From positions 1 through 47,701 of IMG/VR virus record IMGVR_UViG_3300027749_000173: a DNA stretch of 47,701 bases; one strand, given 5' to 3'. This stretch comes from a virus. The position numbers and the translations under genes are program-made. Below the pieces are notes generated by a model that was not told where the DNA came from, did not search any database, and was given only the letters and a program-made list of their open reading frames with translations. Below are positions 33,852-39,321 of the stretch, piece after piece (the first letter of the stretch is position 1; every line of letters starts with the position of its first letter).

Positions 33852-34244
33852 TTAAAAATTTAATTCAATATCACGGGTCACATGCAAGATGAAGTCGGCG
33901 TTGTCTGAACGCTCTTCTTCTATATCATTCGCTTCTTCACCTAGACGCACGAACTCATACGCCCAAGATAACTGCTTGGCATCCGCCCCTTCCTTAGATT
34001 CAGCAAACCCTACGAACGCATGTGCAAACTCATTGAACTCTTGCACAAAGGTATAACTCTCATACCATTTCACGTCATCACACATAAAGTGGTAGCCCCA
34101 CGCATTGTTTGCTTTGATAGGGGTAAGACACTCCCGCAACTCTTCGTTCTTCGGGAAGTTCTCATCCACATACAGTTTCAGCAAGGGTGCTTGCTCCTTC
34201 TCTCGTGTGTAGAACACGGCTTCAACTACGCTTCGATAGCCCAT
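33852..34244 (-). CDS. Conserved phage protein, 'MGYRS' type (130 aa)
   Basis: It begins MGYRSVVEAVFYT and has an acidic, aromatic-rich body ('NAWGYHFMCDDVKWYESYTF'). Proteins with this beginning are common hypothetical genes in many phages. It may be a small alpha/beta fold similar to ferredoxin-like domains; no catalytic residues are obvious. It lies between the MoxR and VWA genes, overlapping the 70-aa gene by 1 nt. Confidence 0.7.
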   Translation of the reverse strand: MGYRSVVEAVFYTREKEQAPLLKLYVDENFPKNEELRECLTPIKANNAWGYHFMCDDVKWYESYTFVQEFNEFAHAFVGFAESKEGADAKQLSWAYEFVRLGEEANDIEEERSDNADFILHVTRDIELNF

Positions 34245-34456
34245 TACCTACTCCCTTCGTTAAGTAGTCCTGCAATCTTCTCGCACACAATCTTGCTCTC
34301 ATGTCGAAAGACTGTGTCCCCATTGAATGTGTCCATATCACGAACACAGTAACCAATCACCTTCAAGTCGCTTTGGTTTTGGTCTGTCACCCACTGCACC
34401 CAATACCTGTGCTTGCCTTGGAGTCTTACTCCGTTACTCTGTGATGTAGATAACAT
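34244..34456 (-). CDS. Small phage protein (70 aa) started inside a palindrome
   Basis: The start ATG 34456 is the centre of the palindrome 34451-34461, whose TAA ends the MoxR gene. The protein (MLSTSQSNG...) is beta-rich ('HRYWVQWVTDQN', 'LKVIGYCVRDMDTF') with a helical end. Function unknown; the coupling to MoxR suggests a joint role or simply polar expression. Confidence 0.7.
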   Translation of the reverse strand: MLSTSQSNGVRLQGKHRYWVQWVTDQNQSDLKVIGYCVRDMDTFNGDTVFRHESKIVCEKIAGLLNEGSR

Positions 34457-34461
34457 TGTTA
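34451..34461. repeat. Palindrome, copy 6 (stop/start junction)
   Basis: The TAA ends the MoxR gene; the ATG begins the 70-aa gene. Confidence 0.95.
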
Positions 34462-35535
34462 GAGCAAGTCCTGATTCTTAGCAACCCAAGCGGTGAACGC
34501 CTTGGCACTGAACGCTATGCTCTGCTTGGCTTGTGACTTCGCAATGTTGATAGCGAACACGGCTTGCCACTCAGCGTCGAACCGCTCGAGGTATTCCATG
34601 AACGCATCAATGGTGTCCTTCTCCACACGGGCAATCGCACCGAACACCACAATCGCACAAGCACCCGCACTTGTAGGTATCTTGGTATTCTTAGGGTCTT
34701 TGATAGTCGCTTCCCATGTTGGGAGTTGGTCTGAGAATTCGATATACGCTTGCATGTCTCGCGCACCTGATTCACCAATAGCACCAGTCAAAGCCGCGAT
34801 TACTGAGTCGGCATCATTCTCTTTGCGTGACCTAACAATGTTAGAGGCTGTCTCCAATGAGCGTGGTGATACGAACGCAGTCATAGGCTTCTTAGGATTA
34901 AAGATATACGGGTTATCCGCCTGTCCACCATCCGTGTAACTTGCCAATACTTGTGGGAATCGGTTAACCCAAGCAATCACCTCGGGCTCGATACCCTTGC
35001 CGATAGCCCATTCAATCCACTGTTCTGCATCAGGCTTTTGTATTGTTACGGATACCAAGCGATTCATAGAGTGCGCCTTGAGTGAGTCACCCACCCCGTC
35101 TGTCGATTGATTACCCGTGAGGAATACGATTGTTTTCTTCTCGCCTTTCTTGGGGATAGGAATGTCACCAAGTCGGGGATTTGCCTTCTCGAACATGGGG
35201 TGAAGCATGTTCTTAACTGGGTCTGCGCCTTTCGTATACTCGTCTAGCATGATGACCAACGGCTTGCCTTCATGCAATTTGAATCGTGCATTAGGGTAAT
35301 ACCTAGTTGTCTTGGTATCGTGGTCGATGACGGGCATTGCAATATCACCGAGGTCTAGGTTGGGCACATCAATGTATGCGTAGTCATAACCTAGTCCGTT
35401 AGCGATACTCTCCAATAGGGAAGACTTTCCAATTCCAGGTTCGCCACGCAATAAGAACACAGTATCGGGGTTGGTTCTGATTAGGTTTGATGCTTGCTTC
35501 AAGGTAATGGTCTTACCAAAATTAACTTCTGACAT
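34459..35535 (-). CDS. MoxR-type AAA+ ATPase
   Basis: A 358-residue AAA+ ATPase. Walker A is 'GEPGIGKS' (31-38), Walker B 'LVIMLDE' (Asp98, Glu99), and a sensor-like 'FLTGNQST' lies near 140. It pairs with the VWA protein two genes downstream, as MoxR proteins usually do, suggesting a chaperone-like system that the phage uses on virion or host complexes. It is the first gene after the promoter at 35617-35645; the leader holds an operator-like palindrome (35558-35568). Another palindrome is inside the gene (34833-34843, read as S-N-I-V-R). Confidence 0.9.
   Translation of the reverse strand: MSEVNFGKTITLKQASNLIRTNPDTVFLLRGEPGIGKSSLLESIANGLGYDYAYIDVPNLDLGDIAMPVIDHDTKTTRYYPNARFKLHEGKPLVIMLDEYTKGADPVKNMLHPMFEKANPRLGDIPIPKKGEKKTIVFLTGNQSTDGVGDSLKAHSMNRLVSVTIQKPDAEQWIEWAIGKGIEPEVIAWVNRFPQVLASYTDGGQADNPYIFNPKKPMTAFVSPRSLETASNIVRSRKENDADSVIAALTGAIGESGARDMQAYIEFSDQLPTWEATIKDPKNTKIPTSAGACAIVVFGAIARVEKDTIDAFMEYLERFDAEWQAVFAINIAKSQAKQSIAFSAKAFTAWVAKNQDLL
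34833..34843. repeat. Palindrome, copy 7 (inside MoxR gene)
   Basis: Read in frame as ct-aac-att-gtt-agg, another phase than copy 3. Confidence 0.95.
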
Positions 35536-35557
35536 ATCTAACTCTCCTGATTTGCCA

Positions 35558-35568
35558 TAACAATGTTA
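35558..35568. repeat. Palindrome, copy 8 (MoxR leader)
   Basis: Downstream of the perfect promoter; extended to CATAACAATGTTATG. Confidence 0.95.
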
Positions 35569-35616
35569 TGGGCTTGGTTGATGAAACTAACACACAAAAA
35601 TTTCTAACATGCGTAT

Positions 35617-35645
35617 ATTATACCACATTGTTACACCAATGTCAA
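35617..35645 (-). promoter_or_regulatory. Perfect sigma70 promoter upstream of the MoxR gene
   Basis: On the minus strand TTGACA (35645-35640), a 17-nt spacer and TATAAT (35622-35617): a full consensus. The spacer contains ACATTG...CAATGT arms, sharing the core of the repeated palindrome. Start point expected near 35610; the palindrome CATAACAATGTTATG (35556-35570) lies about 40-55 nt downstream of it, so a bound repressor could block elongation. Confidence 0.85.
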
Positions 35646-35666
35646 CTACTCTAGTTTGACTAGGGA

Positions 35667-36680
35667 CTAGCGCGATGCTGACTCGGGCAACCATCTGTCG
35701 TATGCCCCTTTGGATACCGAACCAATCGGTAACTCTTTGCGCACCAATACCTCTTGGGCGTGGGCTTTGAGTAACACAGTGTCGAGAGCTTTGACTATCG
35801 GCTTAGCCTTAACGATGTAGGTGTTCTCGTCTTGCCCTCGCTGATAGATGCGGTCGCCACTCAGTAGCACCGCCAACGCACCCTTGTAGAAGTTCAAGTG
35901 CTTGGTGTCCTCGGGTTGGTCACTCTTGATTAGTTCCAAGAACTGCGACATACCTTCCTTGTATTCACTCGCCCTCTGCGTGCCGTAGTTGAAATGGCGT
36001 TGTGGCAAGTCGTGCATCCACCGCATGTGCCCAATTACCTTGTCGGGGTCGTTTCCCATCTCATCTAACTGCTTCTCCACACCGAACGCCACTTGCACCT
36101 CGTGCCAAGATATGCGGATACCACTAAGGCTGTTGTTGTAGTATTGAATTTGAATCTCCTCGGTGCGTAGGTTCACCACCCCTTTGAAGTAGGTTCTGAA
36201 TTCCTTGTAGCGTGCCCTAACATTGTTAGCCTCCTGTCGGTTGAGATGCCATGCGTATTGCGTCTTAGCACCATCTACCACGCACCAGTTCCCCGCCCCG
36301 TCCAGTTTGAGCGTGAGTTTGTCCTTGCCCCGCACTGTGTAGCGTTTGTCCCCCAGTGTGATTACTGAAGTATTCCTAGATGCTTGCGCACCTACGCCAA
36401 GAACCCTGTGAAAGAATTGATGTGTGGATACTGTGCTGTATGCGTCAGGTGTGAGCACCACCCCACCATCGGGCTTGTATGTAATCACGGGTGATTTGTA
36501 TAGCATGAACACTACATCATCCCCATCCATCTTGACCCAATAGGAGTCGGCATCACGCCTGTTACCCAAGGGTCGAATCTCGGGGTCTCGCCCACGAATG
36601 GGCTTGGTGCTGTCGTGTAGATTCTTTGCTAGTGCGTAGGTCTGAACCCGTGGCACACTCATTACTGTTGCATATCCCAT
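35667..36680 (-). CDS. Phage protein of unknown function (337 aa)
   Basis: A basic alpha/beta protein; blocks 'GDDVVFMLYKSPVITYKPDG' and 'RNTSVITLGDKRYTVRGKDK' suggest a beta-rich first half and 'HFNYGTQRASEYKEGMSQFL' a helical second half. I do not recognise the family. A palindrome is embedded in the gene at 36218-36228, read as N-N-V. GGGAG lies just before the ATG. It is the last gene of the unit transcribed from 38154-38182, and no terminator hairpin separates it from the next promoter. Confidence 0.7.
   Translation of the reverse strand: MGYATVMSVPRVQTYALAKNLHDSTKPIRGRDPEIRPLGNRRDADSYWVKMDGDDVVFMLYKSPVITYKPDGGVVLTPDAYSTVSTHQFFHRVLGVGAQASRNTSVITLGDKRYTVRGKDKLTLKLDGAGNWCVVDGAKTQYAWHLNRQEANNVRARYKEFRTYFKGVVNLRTEEIQIQYYNNSLSGIRISWHEVQVAFGVEKQLDEMGNDPDKVIGHMRWMHDLPQRHFNYGTQRASEYKEGMSQFLELIKSDQPEDTKHLNFYKGALAVLLSGDRIYQRGQDENTYIVKAKPIVKALDTVLLKAHAQEVLVRKELPIGSVSKGAYDRWLPESASR
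36218..36228. repeat. Palindrome, copy 9 (inside 35667-36680)
   Basis: Read in frame as gct-aac-aat-gtt-agg. Confidence 0.95.
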
Positions 36681-36681
36681 T

Positions 36682-36837
36682 TCATTTCTCCCTTAGTGGA
36701 TAAACTTTTATCTGCTTGAGCGTGGGGTAACTCGCCAAGAATCTCTTCTTCGCAAACTCCATACTCTTGCACTCGAATACTTCGGCGTGCCAATTACCGA
36801 ATCGGGCACTCCACCCTGTTACATAGTATCTAGTCAT
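36682..36837 (-). CDS. Small phage protein (51 aa)
   Basis: The start is placed at ATG 36837 (MTRYYVTGWSARFGNW...), which overlaps the stop of the coiled-coil gene by 8 nt; the frame open to 36909 lies inside that gene. The 51 residues form a compact beta/alpha unit: 'RYYVTGWSARFGNWHAEVFE' then 'FAKKRFLASYPTLKQIKVYPL'. Unknown family. Confidence 0.65.
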   Translation of the reverse strand: MTRYYVTGWSARFGNWHAEVFECKSMEFAKKRFLASYPTLKQIKVYPLREK

Positions 36838-37072
36838 CTTTCTGCCCTTTCCACATGGCGAGCCAATCGGCTTCGCTTCCTTGTTGATGCGACTCGAGCT
36901 GGTCTTCAATCGCTTGCAACTTCTCTAAGAACTCTAGATACTTGTTGCGTGTTGTTACGATTTGCTTGGTTGTCATGTCAGGGTTGCGTAGTGCTTTGAG
37001 CACTTGCTCTTCTAGGTTTCGCTTGGTATCCATTAGTTTTACTAATGCTTCCTGTGCTTCTCTATCTAACAT
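36830..37072 (-). CDS. Coiled-coil protein (80 aa) started inside a palindrome
   Basis: The start codon (MLDREAQE...) is the ATG within 37067-37077, and the TAA there is the stop of the 65-aa gene. The protein is essentially one long Leu/Glu/Lys helix ('ALVKLMDTKRNLEEQVLKAL'). No family recognised. Confidence 0.7.
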   Translation of the reverse strand: MLDREAQEALVKLMDTKRNLEEQVLKALRNPDMTTKQIVTTRNKYLEFLEKLQAIEDQLESHQQGSEADWLAMWKGQKDD

Positions 37073-37077
37073 TGTTA
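37067..37077. repeat. Palindrome, copy 10 (stop/start junction)
   Basis: The TAA ends the 65-aa gene; the ATG begins the coiled-coil gene. Confidence 0.95.
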
Positions 37078-37272
37078 TGCTCCAATCGTTTGTTGCTTGA
37101 CCTTCACCTCATACCCTAGCATCTGTATGCGCTTTATGTCTTGAGGTAGTAGCGTCTTTGTTCCCGCTATCTCCGCAAAGATTTGCGCTTCCCCGCAGAC
37201 TGGGTATATCTTGGATTGTCCGTATACATCTCTGACTTCCACAATAATGGTATTGTTTTGGTTTTCATTCAT
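37075..37272 (-). CDS. Small conserved phage protein (65 aa)
   Basis: Beta-rich start ('NNTIIVEVRDVYGQSKIYPV') and a helix with 'KTLLPQDIKRIQMLGYEVKV', an ending common among small phage proteins. Its final codons GGA-GCA-TAA provide both the ribosome site and half of the palindrome for the next gene. Confidence 0.7.
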   Translation of the reverse strand: MNENQNNTIIVEVRDVYGQSKIYPVCGEAQIFAEIAGTKTLLPQDIKRIQMLGYEVKVKQQTIGA

Positions 37273-37468
37273 CTTCGCTCTCCTCAGGGGTGTTATCTTC
37301 CTCGACCCTAGTCAACCACGCATCCACCTCTGTGGCTACATAGTCGGGTATGTCGGTCAAAACTTCCTCAGTTCCGTCACTCCATACCACATTGATACTC
37401 CATGCGGAGATACGCTTTATGTTGCGGTTACTTTCGTGTATCCACTTGCCTTTGCTTTTATCTAACAT
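37265..37468 (-). CDS. Small acidic-tailed protein (67 aa)
   Basis: 'WIHESNRNIKRISAWSINVVW' (split) followed by 'DGTEEVLTDIPDYVATEVDA' and a very acidic tail (EEDNTPEESEDE). The start ATG 37468 lies in a degenerate palindrome (TAACATTTCTTA, 37463-37474), whose other half is the TAA of the upstream gene. It overlaps the next gene by 8 nt. Function unknown. Confidence 0.65.
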   Translation of the reverse strand: MLDKSKGKWIHESNRNIKRISAWSINVVWSDGTEEVLTDIPDYVATEVDAWLTRVEEDNTPEESEDE

Positions 37469-37471
37469 TTC

Positions 37472-37660
37472 TTACCCTTTCATTTCTTGGTAAAGTGATT
37501 CGTCTTTGATGCCTTGCTCATACGCTTGCATCCATACTTCTTCAGCGAACGCAATCAGGGATACGCTCAGGGCTTCGTCGCTTTTGAGCACTCCTGTTTT
37601 CTCGGCTAGTTCTTGGAGCATATCCATTACTTCGCTCAGGGGTTGGTCTTGTATCGTCAT
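37472..37660 (-). CDS. Small helical protein (62 aa)
   Basis: A helical 62-residue protein ('LSEVMDMLQELAEKTG', 'SVSLIAFAEEVWMQAYEQGI'). The start overlaps the stop of the zinc-ribbon gene by 4 nt (ATGA). No family recognised. Confidence 0.65.
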   Translation of the reverse strand: MTIQDQPLSEVMDMLQELAEKTGVLKSDEALSVSLIAFAEEVWMQAYEQGIKDESLYQEMKG

Positions 37661-37887
37661 GTGCGTAACTCCTTTTGGTTGGTTTGTTTGAGTGTTGTGG
37701 TTGCGCTGTTAGTAGTAACAAATTGGTAGTTGCCTTTGCCGTATTCTTGCACAATGCACCACGAACTACGCTCTGCTTTGGCTCTGTCCTCACCGCAAAA
37801 CAAACACACTTTGTATCCTAGTTGCCAACGCGAGATGTGAACATCATCACCGCAGTCGGTGCATTCTCTCCAGTCTAGGTCTAACAT
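37657..37887 (-). CDS. Small zinc-ribbon protein (76 aa) started inside a palindrome
   Basis: Two CxxC pairs (Cys9/Cys12 in ECTDCGDD and Cys28/Cys31 in VCLFCGED) make a zinc ribbon; the C-terminus 'CIVQEYGKGNYQFVT ... TLKQTNQKELR' is a block I recall as well conserved in small phage genes. The start is the ATG in 37882-37892, preceded by GAGGAGG. It may bind nucleic acid or a host factor. Confidence 0.75.
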   Translation of the reverse strand: MLDLDWRECTDCGDDVHISRWQLGYKVCLFCGEDRAKAERSSWCIVQEYGKGNYQFVTTNSATTTLKQTNQKELRT

Positions 37888-37892
37888 TGTTA
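37882..37892. repeat. Palindrome, copy 11 (stop/start junction)
   Basis: The TAA ends the 58-aa membrane gene; the ATG begins the zinc-ribbon gene. Confidence 0.95.
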
Positions 37893-38066
37893 TGCCTCCT
37901 CAGTTTCGTTGTAGTTGAGGGCTTCGGTCAGGACATTGCCGAGGTATAAACCTCCGAACAAAATGGATGCTTTGTGCAGATAGCCGTCATCAGTAAAACC
38001 GAACACAATAAAAAGAACACCAATGATGGTGAAGAAGATGAGATGAATCGGTCGAGCAGAGCGCAT
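37890..38066 (-). CDS. Small membrane protein (58 aa)
   Basis: A gene of 58 codons from ATG 38066 (AAAGG 6 nt upstream). It has two hydrophobic stretches: 'HLIFFTIIGVLFIVFGF' (about 8-24) and 'ASILFGGLYLGNVL' (about 33-46). Its TAA is within the palindrome of the next gene. It is the first gene of the early unit driven by the promoter at 38154-38182, a position typical of host-takeover or exclusion proteins (inference). Confidence 0.7.
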   Translation of the reverse strand: MRSARPIHLIFFTIIGVLFIVFGFTDDGYLHKASILFGGLYLGNVLTEALNYNETEEA

Positions 38067-38097
38067 AGATACCTTTCTGTGGTTGTTGTGTTACCCA

Positions 38098-38108
38098 TAA
38101 CAATGTTA
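38098..38108. repeat. Palindrome, copy 12 (early operon leader)
   Basis: Between the perfect promoter at 38154-38182 and the first gene. Confidence 0.95.
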
Positions 38109-38153
38109 GGGGTGCTTTGGTTGGGTGTTGTTACACTTTCCCTTCCAATATAT

Positions 38154-38182
38154 ATTATACCACGAAGTTATACCAATGTCAA
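38154..38182 (-). promoter_or_regulatory. Perfect sigma70 promoter of the early leftward operon
   Basis: On the minus strand TTGACA (38182-38177), 17-nt spacer, TATAAT (38159-38154). The sequence is nearly identical to the 35.6 kb promoter over the whole -35 to -10 region. Start point expected near 38147; palindrome 38098-38108 lies in the leader, again about 40-50 nt downstream. Confidence 0.85.
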
Positions 38183-38532
38183 GTAAACGGGTCTTGGGTC
38201 AGACTAAAGAGCAGGGTTGAATGTTATGGATGTGATGTTATGGAAATGGTGCTTTGTTACGGGTTTGGGGAATAGTGTGTAACATTAGAAATGGCTTAAC
38301 CACGCGGAAAAATGGCTAATTGTTATATTGTTATAATGTTATGAGTATATGTATATATCCCACCAAAATGAGTTTGCGTAGTATGAATTGCACTTGCTGT
38401 CCTTGACGCTCTTTTTCATTTTGGTGGACTTCCATATATGTCGTGTAACATTGTAACATATAACAATGTAGCATCCATGCGGGTTAGCGGGGAGGTGTCG
38501 TGTAACATTGCATAACATTAGGCTGAATTGCA

Positions 38533-38543
38533 TAACATTGTTA
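38533..38543. repeat. Palindrome, copy 13 (control region)
   Basis: Abuts the first 27-bp repeat. Confidence 0.95.
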
Positions 38544-38569
38544 GGGCTACCCCCGCACAGAGAACTGGT
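38543..38569. repeat. 27-bp direct repeat, copy 1
   Basis: AGGGCTACCCCCGCAC followed by AGAGAACTGGT; identical to the copy at 38616-38642, 73 bp apart start to start (about seven helical turns). It abuts the palindrome at 38533-38543. Confidence 0.9.
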
Positions 38570-38615
38570 TCACCGAATTGTCGTCAGGGTATGCTGTGCG
38601 ATGACAATTAGACTC

Positions 38616-38642
38616 AGGGCTACCCCCGCACAGAGAACTGGT
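38616..38642. repeat. 27-bp direct repeat, copy 2
   Basis: Identical to 38543-38569. The pair could be initiator- or terminase-binding sites; the small terminase gene begins 1 kb to the right. Confidence 0.9.
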
Positions 38643-38665
38643 GCAGTGGTTATTGGCGTAAGCGC

Positions 38666-38690
38666 AAAAAAGCCCTAACAATGTTAGGGC
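38666..38690 (-). terminator. Second terminator, stem made of the TAACAATGTTA palindrome
   Basis: The perfect 19-bp palindrome GCCCTAACAATGTTAGGGC (38672-38690) is followed on the minus strand by six T (38671-38666). One sequence therefore carries both the operator-like core and a Rho-independent terminator. Confidence 0.8.
38676..38686. repeat. Palindrome, copy 14 (terminator stem)
   Basis: Core of the 19-bp stem at 38672-38690. Confidence 0.95.
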
Positions 38691-38702
38691 AGGTGTAGAC
38701 GC

Positions 38703-38728
38703 AAAAAAGCCCCGACGAATCGGGGCTT
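38703..38728 (-). terminator. First terminator after the isolated gene 38748-39236
   Basis: Minus strand: 9-bp stem AAGCCCCGA / TCGGGGCTT with a TTCG loop, followed by T6. It lies 20 nt after the stop of the gene, directly before the palindrome-based terminator. Confidence 0.9.
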
Positions 38729-38747
38729 GGGTTAAGTTAGTGGATAC

Positions 38748-39236
38748 TTACTTAACTATTGCGGATAGGTCAACACCCATTGCAGTTAGTGCGGATGCCA
38801 TGTGCGTCATGGCTTGCTGTTGTTGCGTGCTCAGAGATTCCTCACGCTTACCCGCACGATACAGAGCGGTCAAGTCCTCGATTAAGCGCAACTGAAAACT
38901 GCGGGTTGATTTCTTTTTACCCGCTTCGTCAGTCGCACCTACTGCGTGAGCACGACCTTCGGCACGCACCCGTGTCCATACTACGCTAGGGTTTTTATGT
39001 CCCGCTTTGCGTAACACATCACGGAATTTTGTGGCTTCCGCAAGTGTAGGCTTTGCTTCCTCTGACAAGTCGGTATGTTCTACTTCGTGCCAGTCCTCAG
39101 GTAGTTCAGAGCACAACTTGACCGCATACATTTTGACCGCACCATACTGGCGTTTGTGTGCGTCACCGACTGCGTCACGCAGTTCGTCAAGTGTAGGGTT
39201 GCTAGGGCTAACAATGTTATGTGTGAGATTAGTCAT
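38748..39236 (-). CDS. Isolated early protein of unknown function (162 aa)
   Basis: A charged helical protein ('EATKFRDVLRKAGHKNPSVV', 'GKKKSTRSFQLRLIEDLTAL') with no recognised family. It is a transcription unit of its own: promoter-like boxes upstream (39293-39298 for the -10), AAAGG before the ATG, and two successive terminators after the stop. A palindrome lies in its first codons (39209-39219, read as H-N-I-V). Strong insulation suggests an early, independently controlled product such as a host-takeover factor or regulator; this is inference. Confidence 0.7.
   Translation of the reverse strand: MTNLTHNIVSPSNPTLDELRDAVGDAHKRQYGAVKMYAVKLCSELPEDWHEVEHTDLSEEAKPTLAEATKFRDVLRKAGHKNPSVVWTRVRAEGRAHAVGATDEAGKKKSTRSFQLRLIEDLTALYRAGKREESLSTQQQQAMTHMASALTAMGVDLSAIVK
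39209..39219. repeat. Palindrome, copy 15 (first codons of 38748-39236)
   Basis: Read in frame as cat-aac-att-gtt-agc, codons 6-10 of the gene. Confidence 0.95.
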
Positions 39237-39292
39237 TTTAAATACCTTTTAAAACAATGTGCGTCAAAGTGATTTTTGATTGGCACATATAT

Positions 39293-39321
39293 ATTATACC
39301 ACAAAGTTATATATAAAGCGT
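39293..39321 (-). promoter_or_regulatory. Probable promoter of gene 38748-39236
   Basis: The -10 TATAAT (39298-39293) is preceded by GTGG, as in the two perfect promoters, and by the AT-rich stretch TATATAACTTTGTGG that matches their spacers. The -35 is weak: the nearest, TTTACG, would need a 20-nt spacer. It may need an activator. Confidence 0.55.

Larger units (their letters stand above)
38183..38665. other. Non-coding, repeat-rich region; candidate origin or control region
   Basis: I see no credible gene here. It holds two ATGTTATGGA direct repeats (38221-38230, 38235-38244); a 12-bp inverted repeat CCACCAAAATGA / TCATTTTGGTGG (38360-38371 with 38416-38427); a stretch of half-sites of the palindrome (38280-38288, 38335-38343, 38445-38470, 38503-38520) including ACATTGT-8-ACAATGT; one full palindrome (38533-38543); and two copies of a 27-bp repeat. 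Such repeat clusters near an early promoter are typical of phage origins or regulator-binding arrays; which one is not shown. Confidence 0.5.

Noticed and set aside
38339-38533. Minus-strand frame of 64 residues in the control region
   Set aside because: Odd composition (many Cys, Asn, Trp), no ribosome site, and it runs through the inverted repeat and half-sites.
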